62,043 nucleotides of DNA from positions 1 through 62,043 of the forward strand of contig JBAMDO010000265.1 of assembly GCA_037074765.1 (NCBI GenBank). The letters run 5' to 3'. Both the position numbers and the translations under genes were made by a program. Positions 1 through 14,500 of this stretch are shown in pieces. Origin of the DNA: Mansonella perstans (taxonomy: Eukaryota; Nematoda; Chromadorea; Rhabditida; Onchocercidae). The first letter of the stretch is position 1, and the number at the start of each line of letters is the position of its first letter. The notes beneath the pieces were generated by a model. That model was not told where the DNA came from, searched no databases, and saw nothing but the letters and a program-made list of their open reading frames with translations.

Positions 1-90
1 AATAAAATAAGCAAAGAAAAAAGAAATTTAAATTGGATTTTTTTTATAATTTCTTTTAAAAAATGATGCAACCAAAGAAAAAAAGTTATA

Positions 91-222
91 AATGTCACTT
101 ACTGCTACGCTAATTAATAAATGTCACTTATTATTACGTCAACTGTAGATGTTACTTATTGCTACGTCAATCAAACTTTCTAGCAATTAAACTGATATTG
201 CTCATGACGTAAAATAAGTGGC
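91..222. repeat. Short direct repeats with an inverted copy, CRE-like cores
   Basis: Three direct copies of a unit reading roughly ATGTCACTTA..(G/T)CTACG occur at about 92-111, 121-141 and 149-168. A reverse-oriented copy (TGACGTAAAATAAGTGGCAT) follows at about 204-223. Copies two and three end in TACGTCA, a CRE/ATF-like half site, and the inverted copy begins with TGACGTA. It may be a decayed hairpin element or a regulatory cluster. Only the repeats themselves are seen directly. Confidence 0.55.
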
Positions 223-394
223 ATTTACAATTTAGTAAAAGTAATTTATGTAACAACTATTGAATGATAATAGATCAACAATACTATTATAAGGATTGAG
301 AACGAGCAGTTTTATTGTTGGATGAATATTGGAAAATAAATGAAACTTTAGTGGTATAAAAATTATCATTGTTACTTCTCTTTTCTTGGTATAT

Positions 395-600
395 CACTGT
401 CATTGTTATCGTTATTATTATTATTATTATTTTTATTTTCATAATTATTATTGTCTTGTTAACAACACTTTTTTAAATATAACAATAATGTCGCCATTAT
501 TGTTGAGATTATTGTTGTTGTAATTATTATTGTCCTCGATGTCGTCGCTTTATTGTTACTGCTATTTTGTTGTTATTGTCGTTGACTGTTGCAATTACTA
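395..600. repeat. Trinucleotide-biased (TTA/TTG)n tract
   Basis: The stretch is built largely of ATT/GTT-type triplets (TTATTATTATTATT, then TTGTTG, GTCGTCG, TTGTTATTGTCG). It looks like a degenerate microsatellite. Confidence 0.55.
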
Positions 601-2718
601 ATTTTGTCTTATCATAAATTAGTACTTATTTTGATGAACAAACTGTAAGTAATACAATTATCAAACACTTACTTCTCGCAATCTATTCTGAATTATTTTT
701 TGTGGTACTTCAATAGAATTTGATAAATCACAAGTTACCCTTTTGATATGATAAAGTTGTCGAAAAATTGATTTTTGTCGAAGATGTCATCGGTATGCTT
801 TTAGCTAGCACCAAGAATAATTGTCCGAAAGTCTTATTAGTTTAGGAATATTTATTCTTCTTCAATGCGATAAAAACGGTATTGGAAAGTAATACAGGTA
901 GAATCGATCAGGGTTAATTTGTAAATCATTCTGCAATCTGTGCTTGCAGAGTTTAAGTGAGAATCAACTGGCTCGAACTGATTGACTCTTTCGTTTACAT
1001 AATAGGCGTAGTAATAAGAGTAGTCTAAAACGTTCTTATTGTTAACCTATTTCCCTTCAAGAGACTGGATTACAGCAATTTGATATGAGAATATAAGCAT
1101 AGTTGTTATATCGGAAGATTATCAACAATTCAGATATTGCAGTTAAACTAAACTAACAATTAGTGGAAGATGACGACAGAATCAAATGTTGTAAATAACT
1201 GTGATTATTGATACAGAAGATAAAAGTTGGACAAATGATTTAAGATCCAAATTTATATATATATATGTATATCATTTATTCGAATAATTGTTTTTTTTTG
1301 TATAATGAATTACAAATTTCCGCATCATTGATTTATTTCAGTTTTCTCGAGATATTTCCATAATACAAAAATACTTTATTATTTCAATATATTTCTATAG
1401 CAATTTTCAAATTTTTGGAAAATCCGGAAATTTTTACTTAACTTCAATGATAACAAGAATAGAGTTTAATGTTTAAAAATCATAGGGCCATGGGCCATGA
1501 TTAAATTACTTTTTTTTCACACAAATTAATCAAATTCAGTAAACTTGAAATGATGCAGCATCGTCTATTTGTGTTTCTTTTTGTATAGTACGATTTAATT
1601 TTTTTTTACTTTAATAATTACTAAAATTTCAGTTTATTAAAATAAACTTAACAACAAAAAGCATTCATCAAAAAATCTGAAAACTTTAAAACTTTTTTAC
1701 CGGCGAAGCAAAAAAGAATGCTTTATTTTTTGCATTATTTTTCCTCTCAAAATTCTCAGCCATTTATATTTTCAGTATTATTTTCGCTTTGGAATATTTT
1801 TCATTGTGATAAATTGTAGTGAAACTATTTGAAAAATTTGAAAATGAACACTTCTCAATTGATTGCTTTAAAATTACTTCAATAGATTAAAAAGTAACAT
1901 TGCCCTCAATTTTCTACAACTAACTTTCTCACTGCTTGTGGAATTCAAATTGATTGCAAATTATCTGATTATTGGATATTTTTAATTAGTGTTCAAAAGG
2001 AAAAATACACACAGCAGAAGTAATTTAAATCTTTTCATAATTATTTTATCATTCATTAACAAAGCAATTAAAATGATTTGAAAATAACATTCACTATTAC
2101 TATTGTTGTTGTTTTTTTTTTTTTTTTTTTTATTGTTACAGTTATTATTGTTCATTTTCTAATGAATAAGCTAAAAATTTATGATAAGTAACAGCACTGA
2201 TATAATGCAAATTGATTTTTTTTTTCGAATTTTATCACAAATTTGCATGAACATTTCAAACATTAGAAAACTAGTCATCATTAAATTTAATAAAATTTGC
2301 AATAATTTTTAACTGTCGAATGAAATATGTCAGCAAAAAAGAAAAGAGAAATAATTGAGAGTGAAGTCAATGTGATAAAACAAAAATTGGAAATAACGCA
2401 TAGAATTTATATTGCGCACATTGAGTACTGAGCTGGAGTGTTTTTTAACTAAATAAAAAACGAAAAAAATAAAATAAAATAAAAACGATTTATTGTTCTT
2501 TCGTTCAACTTCAATTGTATTAGTTGTTTCGTTATTTCATTTGAAAAATTCGGCGTAAATTTTTTGACAGAATTTTTTTTTTTGAACTCAATGACTTCAA
2601 ATTTACATATGTAAAGTCTTAAAGGTACGAATCTAGAAAAAATATTTCTAAATAAAATGAAACGCTTAATTTTGAATTTTTTTTTTTGGAGATTTGAGAA
2701 ATAACATTAAAAGACCAA

Positions 2719-2771
2719 TGTGTGTGCATGTATATGGATGTGTCTGTGTGTGTGTTTGTGTATGTATGTGA
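2719..2771. repeat. (TG)n-rich microsatellite
   Basis: The run is an interrupted TG dinucleotide repeat with TATG interruptions. A second, similar (TG)n/TATG tract lies at about 3517-3548. The His-rich frame antisense to the first tract is a by-product of the repeat, not a gene. Confidence 0.7.
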
Positions 2772-3884
2772 AATAATGGCATAAAATTTGTTTTAAAAAA
2801 GAAAAGATTTTGAATTTTTTAAAGTTCTCAAATTTATTAAAACAAGGCTTGAAATTGTAAACGAACAAATACTTTTTTTTTCTTTTTCTTTTTCTCATGA
2901 ACACTCCAAAAGTTTTCATTGATTCATAATTTGAATGCTAAAAATAGTTACAATTATTAATTCACGTGATGAGACTTAGTAGCAATTTTACCCTTCTTGA
3001 AAATAATTTATTGGAAATTTTATCGATTTTCCAAGTGTTTGGGTTAGGTTTAAATTTGAACATTAATAATAAAGATTGGATATTAAAGAATTTAAATTTG
3101 AAAATTCCAGCATGAAAATTTCATTATAAATAAAAAAGCTCATTTTTTTTTATTTTTTATGCAATAAAATAAATCTGTGATATGGTAATTAAATTAGTTC
3201 CGTAAACAATAGCTTGCATTAAGATGGATCGTATCGTAAAGACAATCATTAAAATCGTAATGTAAAAAATTACAACATTATACTGTCAAAATGGTCATTA
3301 AGATACTGTGAAAACAATTTTACTGAGATCGACGTATCTATCTGTTTGGATATTTTTATTGGTTTGGAACATTACAAAACGGTAAGTGACGTGGAATGAA
3401 GGAGCATAAAAGAGGCAGAATGGGTATGTTTTATTGGTTCTGGGTAATTTCTACAATGAACAAATATCACACTATATTTTTCTCTCGTATCTATATAAAT
3501 AGATATATGATATATACATATGTGTATGTGTGTGTATGTGTGTGTGCTTCTGTAAAGTCCAGTTTTACTTGAATGTTTAATTTCATTCGAAGAATGCTCT
3601 TAACAGGTATGGTTGTCGAAATTTGTTTAAAAATATAAGAATGAACGGAAAGAAATGAAAACTAGCAGAAGGAGCAGTTGAAACGATTCGTGTAGAGGTA
3701 AAATATGCTGAAGGAGCAGATGTTGCATATTTCCTGTCAGGAAAGTATTTATGTTGGACAGGTAACTAAGTATCTGCTTTTTTTGCTCTTTTCAAAAAAT
3801 ATTTAAGTTATCAATAGTTAAAGGTTAAATAATGATCGTTGTAAAATATTATCACTTTAAATGCTATTAGGATAATTTGAATTT

Positions 3885-4105
3885 TAATAATAATTTGATA
3901 ATTTTTGCTATTGATTTCCAATATTTCTCGCGATAAGATATTCATATTTTACTGTCATTAATTTAAAATAAATTACTGTAATTACAATAATTATAAAATA
4001 TTAATATTAATAATTTGATAATTTTTGCTATTGATTTCATTATTTCGTACAATAAGATTTTCGTATTTTTACTATTGTTATTTTGAAACAAATTACTGTA
4101 ATTAG
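3885..4105. repeat. Tandem duplication of about 115 bp
   Basis: Two diverged copies follow each other. Both begin with TAATAATTTGATAATTTTTG, run through CTATTGATTTC and end in AAATTACTGTAATTA. The first spans roughly 3885-3985 and the second roughly 4005-4105. The function is unknown. Confidence 0.65.
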
Positions 4106-5895
4106 ATGCTTTTAGTAGCAAAATATAATTTCTCACTAATTTTTTTTTTACTTATGTTGTCATACTCTAAAACACATATTTTTCTGTATTTATAATTCGA
4201 TCATAATTAATTACAAGCTTATATTGTAACAAATATAATTTGTCATAATTTAAATTTTTTCATCATTGAAAAGTAATTTTCATTGATTTATTTTTTTTTT
4301 TTTGCCAAATAAATTTGAAATGTAAATTGTGAAGTGAAGAAAATAAGTACTTAAATGCAAAGTGACAGATTGTTGTCGATAAAAAAGTTCATTTCTAATT
4401 TTCTTTTCTCATCCATTTAGTTGTTCAAAATATTAACAGAAATATTTGATTTATTCGACGAAAATTGCTTCAGCAAATAATTCTAGAAGCGCAAAATTTA
4501 TAATGAATTTTCTCATATGAAAGCACTATCCATTCAATTCAATATCTTCAAAAAAAAAAAGAAAAACACGAAACAAATTATAACTTTTTCTCATTTTGTT
4601 CAAGTGAAATTTTCAATGAACGAAGAGACAATTGTGATTGAATGTGAAATAAAACGGATATAGGCCGCTTGTAATTGCATCCGATAATTACACAAAAAAT
4701 TATGGTATTATTTTTAAAACTTAAGAATTGATTCCGTCACGTTTTTAACGATAAATAAGCCCAGTTGATCTTCGATACAATTAGATTGGTTTGATTTATT
4801 TTTAGTATATTTGAAAGCAAAAAAAAAATGAAATGTTTAAACATTTGTTGCATTTTCGTAATGACAAAAAAATTATTTCAAATGTATCGAAATTGCGATT
4901 GTTCGAATTTCACTTTCAACTCGACCCTTTAAATTAGTGGGAATATTATAATTAATTGCTAAACATCTAAGACATCGGCTAATAACAAAATGAATTTCGT
5001 TTTATCAAAAATCATATTTTTATTTTAATTAATAGAAATTATTTCACATTTTGTTAACTATTCAGTTGCTTTCTTTTTTTAATTAAACATGAGTTTACAT
5101 TGAAGTCATCTGTAAATTACCATACAATTTTCAAGTAATGTTCATAAATACCAAACAATTCAATTATGCCTTGACAACCACTGGAATATTTGTACAGTAT
5201 AATAGCAAATGGTATTTAAATTAAATGATGTAAAACTTTTCACAAACAAATAATAATTTTTTTTCATATCATCGTGTAGCTATTGAATTTAAATTGATAA
5301 ATGATAATTATGTTTACTTCAACATTCTTTCAAGCTTTCAATTCATTCAGTCATTTAGTTCCATTCTATCAATCACTTGTTCATTCATTCATTATCATTT
5401 TATCCCCATTCATTCAGCATTTCAAGTTTTAGATTTGTTGAACAAAGAAACAAGTTATTCATTGTAGTTCGAAATATCATTATTTTATCATTGCTCTGAA
5501 TATTTCCCATGCATAAACATTCAATGTAAACTTATTTTAAAATGAATTTGAAGAAGTTTTTTTCTTTGTTTTAATTTTTGTTGGTCACAATTTTCAGTTA
5601 TCTATGCTTTTAATTTTTCATTAAATGGTACTTAATTTGAACAATTTAACTTTCATTTAATTTCGCCATCTCAGCAAAACATAGAATTTGGGTGAAATAG
5701 CTTTGTAATAAGTAAGTATTTTAGGACGGAATAAAGTAATTGGTAATTTATTTCAAATAAAATAATTGATAATATATTTCAAACCGAAGAAAAATTTGAT
5801 TATATACATTGAGATGAAAAAATTCCATAAAATCAATTGATTTCACCAGTTTCAATATAAATCATTCATTCAAAGTAAAAGAAAGAAACCTGTAC

Positions 5896-6043
5896 AATGA
5901 CTAAGTAACTCCAATACAATGAGTAAGTAATTCCTCACAATGAGCAACTAATTTCTATACAAAGTCAATAATTCTTGCACAATTAGTGAGCAGTTCCTGC
6001 ACAGTGAGTAAGTAATTCATATATAATGAATAAGTAATTTTAA
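5896..6043. repeat. Degenerate tandem repeat, about 25-30 bp unit
   Basis: A repeated phrase of the form CAATGAGTAAGTAATTCCT, spaced by ATA-rich linkers, recurs about five to six times with substitutions (ACTAAGTAACTCC, GAGCAACTAATTTC, GTGAGCAGTTCC, GTGAGTAAGTAATTC, ATGAATAAGTAATTT). It looks like a decayed minisatellite. Confidence 0.6.
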
Positions 6044-6964
6044 AAAAGAGCTAAAAAGCTTGACTCGTCAGTTTCGTCATATTAAAATTATTTAATAAAT
6101 TTATTCATTTTTTTCAATTCAATTAATCAACAATTAATTTATTTACATATTCTAAAGAGCAAAATATTTTTCAATAGATGTAGCATTTTTTGCTTCATAA
6201 TCTTACCTATTAATTTCATTTTCCAAAAAAAAAAAAAAAAAAAAAACTGAGTGAAAAAGCAAAAATTAGATTTTTTAATAAAATGTGGCCAATTTCTGTC
6301 TTGAAAAAAGTACTTGAAATTTCTATAAATTATACAAGAATTTAAGTACATTTTACGTGTAAAGCAAAAATTATCAAATTGCTCTTTCCTCATTTGTTTA
6401 ATTAATCAGTTGCTTAATTAAAATTTCATTCGCTTCATTTATTTAATTATTTATTTTGCTCATTTAACCATTCATTCATTTATTTACTGCACCAATTTGC
6501 TTTTATCAATTAATCTGTTTGGTATTTATCAAATGTTAAAATTGACGATATGATATTTTCTGAAATATTTCATTTCATTTTTTTTTTAAATTTCTTTTTT
6601 TAAAATCCATCAATTTGAAAGAAAGTTTTTCTAAAAAAAAGATGAACTATTTTGCGAATTAAATCATCGCTTGATGAAATCTGTTGTTGAAATTGTTTTT
6701 CTTTAAAAATTATAGCTTTGCAGCAAAATTACCATTCGTCCTTTTTTTTCTCTTAGATTTTTTTATTTTCTTTTTGATTGATTAATTGTTCTTTGTTAAA
6801 ATTAAATTGAAAAGAAAAGGAAAAGCAATAATAAAAATGAAGAAGAAAAAGCGGAAAAAGCAAAAGGTAGTAGTGATAGTAATAAGAATATCGGAAAACA
6901 CAATAATCTGGATTTATTTGCTGAAGGATGCAATGAAAAAAACAAGGGAAAATGATTTTACGTT

Positions 6965-7075
6965 TAAATGGTTTAATTTATGATACAGTAAGCATTTTAA
7001 ATAATTTAATTTATGATATAGTAAGCTTTTTAAATGATTCAATTTATGATACAGCAAGCTTTTCAAATGATTTTT
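6965..7075. repeat. Three-copy tandem repeat, about 40-bp unit
   Basis: The phrase AATTTATGATACAGTAAGC followed by TTTTAAATGATT occurs three times in tandem with few changes. It ends about 180 bp before the first recognised exon of the arrestin-domain gene. Confidence 0.65.
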
Positions 7076-7254
7076 GAAGTACTTTCAAGTTTATGATTGT
7101 AAGCAAAAAATAATAAGTGATGTGTAACTGTTAATTAACAGTTGATGATAAAGGTACTGATAGTAATATCAAATACTTCTAGAAAATAAATTGTTAAACA
7201 AAATTTTTCAAAAAAATTTCATTCAACTTCAATAATTTATATTTTGTATTTCAG

Positions 7255-10200
7255 CCATTCAAAATTTTGGTGGAAATTACTTTCACTGATACAACCAGAA
7301 TTACCTCACTTACCGGTTCTTTCGAAGGTAAATTTTGCACAAAAATTTGCAATCAAGTAGAATTTCGGCAAATCGTTGAATTCCGGATCGAATTTGACGC
7401 TCTTTTACGACAGTTTCATACGTGGAATGATGAAATTTATGCACCTGCTGGTAAATATAAAGCTGAAACAAGATTTGTGATTGAAGAAGGATGTCCGGAA
7501 AGTTATTCCGGCAAATATGGTTCTATCGAATATTTAACTGTTGTAAAGGTTTTTATTTCACCCCAAAATGCTAGTTAAATTGTTTTTAAAATTCAATTAT
7601 ATCTTTTAAGAAAAATTTAAGTATTTCTTTAACTTTTTTTTCTCTTTTTTCCTTTATCTCTTATGATTCCACATTTATGTAACTGCAAAAATAAAATTTC
7701 GATTCTCAAATTTATCAATTTTATCTTTTCGTTTTGCCGATATTGTAAAACAAAAGTTTATAGCTATGTATCACTGATGGTATTGATGATCATTTGGTGC
7801 TCATGCAGAAGCGTCCAGTTAAAGTTATAGCAATAATGGACACTACTCGTTACCTGTCATTTTATCTACCGCTTCATATCGAGCAATATTTTTATAAGAA
7901 GCATTTCTGTCACAGCAAATTATCCGGCAGAATATTGATCAAATTACCAAAAACAGCATTTCTTCGAGGTTTAATTTCTCACTTATTTAATATATATTTC
8001 ATCCATATGACACTTCAAAAGTCATATTCAAAAATTTATTTAATATAAGCAAAATTTCATTTTTTTTTTGCCTTTCAAAATTTTAATTCTTTTTTTCACA
8101 AATTATTTCAATAATTAAATTAGTAATAATTCTATATGAAAGAGAATGTCTTTTAGCAATGATATAGTCTGAAATAATTTGAAGATTTTTCTACTAATTT
8201 TATCACTGTTTAAATGTTTAAATATCACTGTTTAAATAATAGTGATAAAATTGAAAAAAAATTGGGCATTTATTTAATATTTAGTAAAATACAGTAAGAT
8301 TTTTTTCAACAAGCAATAATTAGTAATTTGTTGATTTCATAAGCATAATTAATAGTTATTAAGGTAATTCGTGACAATTTCAGGTGAAGTTATTGTTGCA
8401 GATGGTAAAATTGATAATAAGCATGGGAAAAATCCAATAAAAGATGGTATTATTGAGCTTGTTATGATTGTAAAATTTCGTTGCAAAGGAAATGAGAAAT
8501 TTACGTCAGTCTAATCTTTTCTTTTTTTTTTGCTCAAGACGTATTAATACTTTTTATTATTGTTGAAAAAATTGATCAATAAATTTAATTAAATAATTAA
8601 ATTTTGATTAAATGCTGCTTTAATATGCTAGGATCTTTAGAATCTTCTCAGCGCTAGCACATGATAGTGACTGTTACCTCTGTCACTTTAGAAATGCTTT
8701 AATATTGCATCAGTCAAATTTAATTTAATAGAGGAAATTAAAAGGAAATCATTTTTTTCATTTCGAAGATAACGATCATTTGGTACCAAATAATTTTGCA
8801 CAGTATTTTGTGATTTTAATTTATCTCTTTCAGAATATTAGTAATATGAAAGAATTTTCAATATATATCATGAAATAAAGCCGAAAGTGTAAAATCTAAC
8901 TTGAAAAGCCGAAAAAATATTTTTACAATTTATGAAAGATGGGAAAAAAAGGCAACATTTAATCAGCAACGAATATATTGATTTGTTTTTGAAATTTTCA
9001 ACAAATTTTTGTTCACTTTTTACAGGAAATCTGTACTTTCATATTTTGAACTTCAAACAATTCCACAGCATTCCATTGCTCAATTTCAACATTGTTTGCA
9101 AGTAATTAATAATTTTTATTTTAATTGTTAATTCTCAATAATTGATGGATTTTCATCTGAGCATTAAAGACAGTGATTATAATAAAAAAAGATTGGAGCT
9201 ATCATTGATGAAAATGTTGAAAAAGCATTTTGGTCAGGATAGTTCCAACCTTTTTTTAGCTGGATTATGTACCAATTACTAAGTTTCTTTTTTCGCACTT
9301 ACTTTTTTAGCTCAACTAAATTGTTATTTAATTCCAAATTTCAGGAAATTTCACACGAAAAAAAATCTTGAACATGAGTTTTTATAAAAATTCATGCAAA
9401 TTTTCTTTTACACTTTTTTTAGACTGTAATTTTTTTTCTTTTTTTTTGAAGCTTTGATTCTTTTAGGAAGGATTTGGAATGAGAGAAGCAATTTTTTTAA
9501 GTTTTGCAAAATTTTTGGAAGATTTATCATAAAGGAACTTCGGTTATAATTTTCGGCTTGACATAAAAGCATTTGCTATTTTAACTCCAAAATTTTATTT
9601 CCAATTTTTTTTCAATAAAAAATTGAATTTTTCTGAAGAATTTCTTGAAAAATTTTAGAAAAATCATCATTGCCATTAGTTAAAGTAATTAGGATAATTA
9701 GTATATAGTATGACAAAGTAATAAGAATAATTGATGCAGTACAACAATTCATACTTTTTGCTCGAATTTTAGGCAATCAATCCTTAATTTATTATTTACT
9801 ACCTTATTTCACTATTCGATAAAGTAATACTCGCTCACAGCTTTCCGCTAAATTTTAGATTAAAAAAAATCAAAGTTTAAGTTTAAAAAAAGCGTTCATA
9901 TTTTTATTATAATAATAAAATTTAAAGAAGGTTAGTCACTTCAGAAAAAAAAGATTTATAATTTGTGAGTTTTTATTAATCTGGAAAGTTTGAATCCTGT
10001 AGAGCGGCGCTCTTAGTTTTTATCTTACAAAGACAAGCTGCTTTTAAAGATTTAAAATAAGATTTTGAAGATATGTTTTTGAAGATTCAAAATAAGAATT
10101 GCTTCAGATACCGGATAATGCATTTCCGACTTATTCGCATCCAAATGCACTTATCAGTTCATCCTATCACATATCGATAATGTTCAACGATTGTAAAGCA

Positions 10201-10605
10201 ATTGAAATACCATTAATTATCGGTGCTGAGATTCCTGCCCGATCTGTCAGTGTCCAAAATTATCCACTTTCATTACCAACTATTCCTGATCACATTCGAC
10301 CATTTCCAAGAATGCAGCAACAACAACAAACATTTCCGCCTTCGATCAGTTCAACACAATTTTTGCCGTTATTTCAATTGTATTTACCACCGCTTTCAAT
10401 TCCGCCATTTTCTGTACCAATCTTGTCTCCTTATTTAGATCCATTTGCTGAGATGTTCGATAAACATCTTGACAGGTCATTTGTCATTCCATTTCCATTG
10501 TATTATGCCAATCTGAATCATTCACAAGGAACCTTTTTGCCGGACAAACTTCCAGTAACCCGTTACAGAGGACAATCTGTATTGAAAATAGAAGAGATTG
10601 AATGA
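7255..10605 (+). CDS. Arrestin-domain-containing protein (ARRDC/arrd family), 5' end missing
   Basis: Alpha-arrestins act as adaptors in trafficking and ubiquitination of membrane proteins. Five exons join in phase: 7255-7548, 7809-7968, 8384-8504, 9026-9101 and 10108-10605 (stop TGA), giving 382 residues. The first holds Arrestin_N features: GSFEGK, then PAGKYKAETRF and SGKYGSIEYLTV, the usual PxSFEGxyGxIxY region. The KRPVKV segment and SGRILIKLP..RGEVIVADGKIDN mark the start of the Arrestin_C domain. CLQIPDNAFPTYSH followed by SYHISIMF and IEIPLIIGAEIP is the hallmark end of Arrestin_C. The Pro-rich tail has PIL, PPL and PPF runs but no PPxY motif that I can see, so NEDD4-type ligase binding is not evident. 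The initial exon (about 25 residues of the first beta strand) was not found upstream, so the true start is unknown. Family assignment is secure; the substrate is not known. Confidence 0.85.
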
Positions 10606-11533
10606 AAGAGTTCTTTGCATCTGGCCATCTCCTATTCCAATTTTCAATCATTTTGACTGATCATTCTTCATTCATTACTTATTTCACACATTATGTTTAT
10701 TTTTATGGTGTTTTATTTACGTAAAAGTACACTGTTGAAAATGCATCGTTGGCGAATTGATCATACGTTGAGGGGTCAAATGTCACACGTCATTTCGGAT
10801 ATTTTGAATAACAAACGATTAAATTCCAAATATCCAAAATTCAACCCAATTTTTTGTTTTTTTTTCCTTTTTAAAACAATGCAAAGTTTAAAAATTGTTT
10901 CAAAAAATTTCAATTCAGTTAAAAGTTCCACAAGATGACAAAATTGCTATTTAATTAAACAAAATAAGACTAAGTGTCTTTCAACGGTCAATTTTTATTT
11001 TAATCCGTTGCATCATTTTTTCTTTTGCACAAAAAAAGTATTGTAATTAAACTTTCGTAAAATTGATTTGTCATTTTGCAGCAATCATCAATTTCTCAAT
11101 ACACTTGTTTATCCATTATAAAGTAATTGAGTATAAAATGTAATAAAAGCAAGAGAACTTGAAAGAAAGGAGGAACTGAGTTAATTAGTTAGAATTAATT
11201 AACTAATTAACGTTTATAATTGTTATGAATCATACTGCTTGATTTAATTTAGAAATTCATTGTGTTCATCAAACTGAGAAATTTCTAATAATTCAGATTA
11301 GAGAAATCAGAGATTCTATTAGAAATGTGAAATTAGCGAAACGATATCTTCATAATATTAACTGTCAATAGTGTATGCGATAATTTTTACTGTATCATAT
11401 TTGTAGCTCTGTTTATCGTATTTGGTTGCGATGTTTGTTCAGCATATCTGAAAAATTAATTAAATTAAATACCTTAATTTTTTTTTAGAATTTAACTCAA
11501 TGTTCTATAAATTATTTTGTTGCAAAAAAAGAA
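10606..11533. other. Spacer between convergent arrestin and SLC5-like genes
   Basis: This stretch separates two genes that converge on it and should hold both 3' UTRs. The frame at 10693-10938 is open but shows no domain. I see nothing else I can support. Confidence 0.5.
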
Positions 11534-14500
11534 TTACAAGTGAATGAAATAAACTTGAACAAATGGAGAACGAAATAACCGAAATGATTCACACTCGACG
11601 AATGCGACACTTTTGTGATTGCTAATTGCCTTATCATGATAACATGGAAATATTCCACAGCATAGCGCACATATTATCAGTTTCCTATCGAATTCATTAT
11701 CATTACTTCTAATCGTGCACAGTGATATGAGTAACATCGATAATACTGTAATCTGTAAATATAACAAAAGAAAAATATTTTCCTTCTGTTATGATAATGA
11801 ACTGTGAAAAATTGTCAAAAAAAAAAAGTTTTTCAAAAATAATGCTCGAGTAAAAGAAAGATAACAGTTAAGTTGTCAGTGGTTTTATTCTTACTGATAA
11901 TTTTTATCACTCTTGAATATATCATAATTGTTCAATTTAACATAATTCAACATTGTTCCATAACTATAAAAAAATCCATGCTTCATTACATTAATTGATA
12001 ATTAAACTTGTTTGTGAAATATAATTAATTTATCAGCAAATAATAAAGCATTTTTATTTACTTTTGTGAAAGACGATATGAAATAAAAATGTCGCAGTGC
12101 TTTTCGAAGTTTTATTTAAACAATTAATTACTTACGACAAAAACGCCTAACGGATACCACGCAATTGGTACTTCACATTGCGTTTTATCGGTCATTGGCT
12201 GCAAAAACGTCCGAACAAAATCCATTCGCAAAAATGCATTTTTGCAATTAAGCAATGCTAATGAACGTGTAATTAATGTCTCATTAAGGCATGTTGGCGG
12301 AAAATGATGAAGTTGAAATGGTGTAACAAGAAAGTAAAAGTAAAATAGAGTCAATGCACCGAAAATACCAGTAAGTAAGCCAGTTATTGCGCCTTTACCA
12401 TTTAGGAATGGAAAAAGATAAGCGCAGATGTAAAGTGCAGTAATTGGAGCTGCTAAAGTGCTAAAATATGATTTTAATTTCGATTAGAAATTGATTTTAA
12501 TTTGATTTTAATTGATAAAATATGATTTTAATTTGGATTAAGAATGAAATTGATTACTAATAATGTCAAAAGCACTCATCGTATATTGTTTAGATCTTTT
12601 CATGAATATTTTAATACGTTTTTGTAAAAAAAAATTAAATTTTGTGTTAAAAAACTAATCTTAAAATTAACAGCAACATTGGCCCATATCTTATTAATGG
12701 CTTATCAAAATAAAGCCAAGCATTTGAAATTGCAATAATTATACTTCCAACTATTAGTAAACCAACCTAAAATTTGGTTTGTTGTATTTGATCGAAATTA
12801 TCATGACTTTTTAATTTCACTTTTAAGCCAAACTTTTGTCATCATTTTTTTATTACTGAAAATGAATAATTTTAAATTTTCAATTAAAATTTCATAAAGA
12901 AGTAAATTATAATTAAAAATAACCTGTATTAGTGCAACTTGCTGCTTAAGTGGCCATCGCAGCAGTAATGATCGTAGCAAATCTTCCCAAATTAAATTTA
13001 TCAGTGTAAGTTGAGTTAAAATGATAGCAAGTGAAGTAACAAGCGATAATACTGTAGTGATAAAAAATGAACCTAATCCATCATTTATTTCTACTCCTGA
13101 TATATTTTCATGGCTTATATTAAACATTGAAAATGCATTTCCCGGACAAAACCAATTAATTTCATTAGCAAATAAATTCGATGATACTATGATTGCACCA
13201 ATTAGAAGAAGGCCGAGAAGCACTACATGAATCGTTAACGATTGACGTAAACGACGACATGATGATAACGAGAAATACTGCTGCAAACAATTTCCCGTCA
13301 ATAATAATTTTTGTTACTAATTCGATCATTTTTCTTATGCATACAACAATTAATCAATTATTTACAATTTCATTATTATTATATCAATTAATCAGCTGAT
13401 TAAAATTATCTATGATTAAATAGTAAAATTGCTGGAGCAAATTACAAAAGTCTAATAAAATGAACAATTGTCATTAATTACAAATTATTCATTTTGTTAA
13501 TTTTTTATAATTTTGCAAATAATTCTCATTCTAACGAACGATAACATGAATATAATAACCTGATAGAGTAATGGACTAGTGGTAAGAAGATGCAAACCAT
13601 TTAGGATACCCAAACAAAATGTAGTCCATAAATCGAAAGAAAAATAATCACGGGATAATAAGATGTCAAAGAAGTTGTCATTTGTAAAATTGTCAAATAT
13701 CATCCATGAAATTCCTAGCATTGTTAACTAAAATTTTTTATTTTAAAACAATCTGTTCTGTCCAATAATCGAAAAAATAATTAATTAAAATTTCTAATAT
13801 AATTGAAATCAGAATTTTTTTCAATTCAAAATTTGAAATACATTCATTTCTACAAGTTAATTAAATTTTCTTTTTCCCACCACCATTCAGAGTAAATTAA
13901 ATTAGAAAAAATCACAATAGAAATATGGGAATGAAAAGATTATTTTTCTCACACAAGTTGATGCGAAGAAGACATTGGAAGAAACGCTTGCTTGGCCGCC
14001 AAAAATAATCGTAAAAATACCGATATATCCCAGTGCAGTACATATTTGGTATGGTGATAAAAAGGACGCCCGAGTGATAATAAGTGATACTGCCATTATG
14101 TGTAACATTACAGAAAATATCATTAAAAAAATTACATTTAATACGCATACTAATATATACACTGAAAAATGTTTCAATTAGTGAAATTTTGTAGCAATTA
14201 ATTATCATTTTAAATTTATAATGAGTATAGTTAATAGGATTTCCTCATAACGGACCAATTAATGATAATTTTGTAAAAATTTAATGAATTTCATTTGAGT
14301 CTCAGCAATTTGTGAAATTGTTTGAATGATAATTTAAATAGCAAAGTTCAATTGAAATGCCCAGACCAAGATGTAGGTCTTTTGAGCCAAGTTTAGATAT
14401 AAATATTATTCAATTTTTTATTGCACACATACAAAATGACTGATTGAATCGTAATTTAATATAGTGACATATGCTGGGTGATGGATTATAATGCAGAATG

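Larger units (their letters stand above)
1..7254. other. Gene-poor AT-rich stretch upstream of the arrestin gene
   Basis: I find no exon I can support here. The sequence is dominated by A and T homopolymers and low-complexity ATT/GTT tracts, with several local tandem repeats listed separately. The missing first exon of the arrestin-domain gene must lie somewhere in this stretch, because the first recognisable exon starts at 7255 right after a TTTCAG-type acceptor. Open frames here (for example 6786-6983, Lys-rich) have biased low-complexity composition and no family resemblance. Confidence 0.6.
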
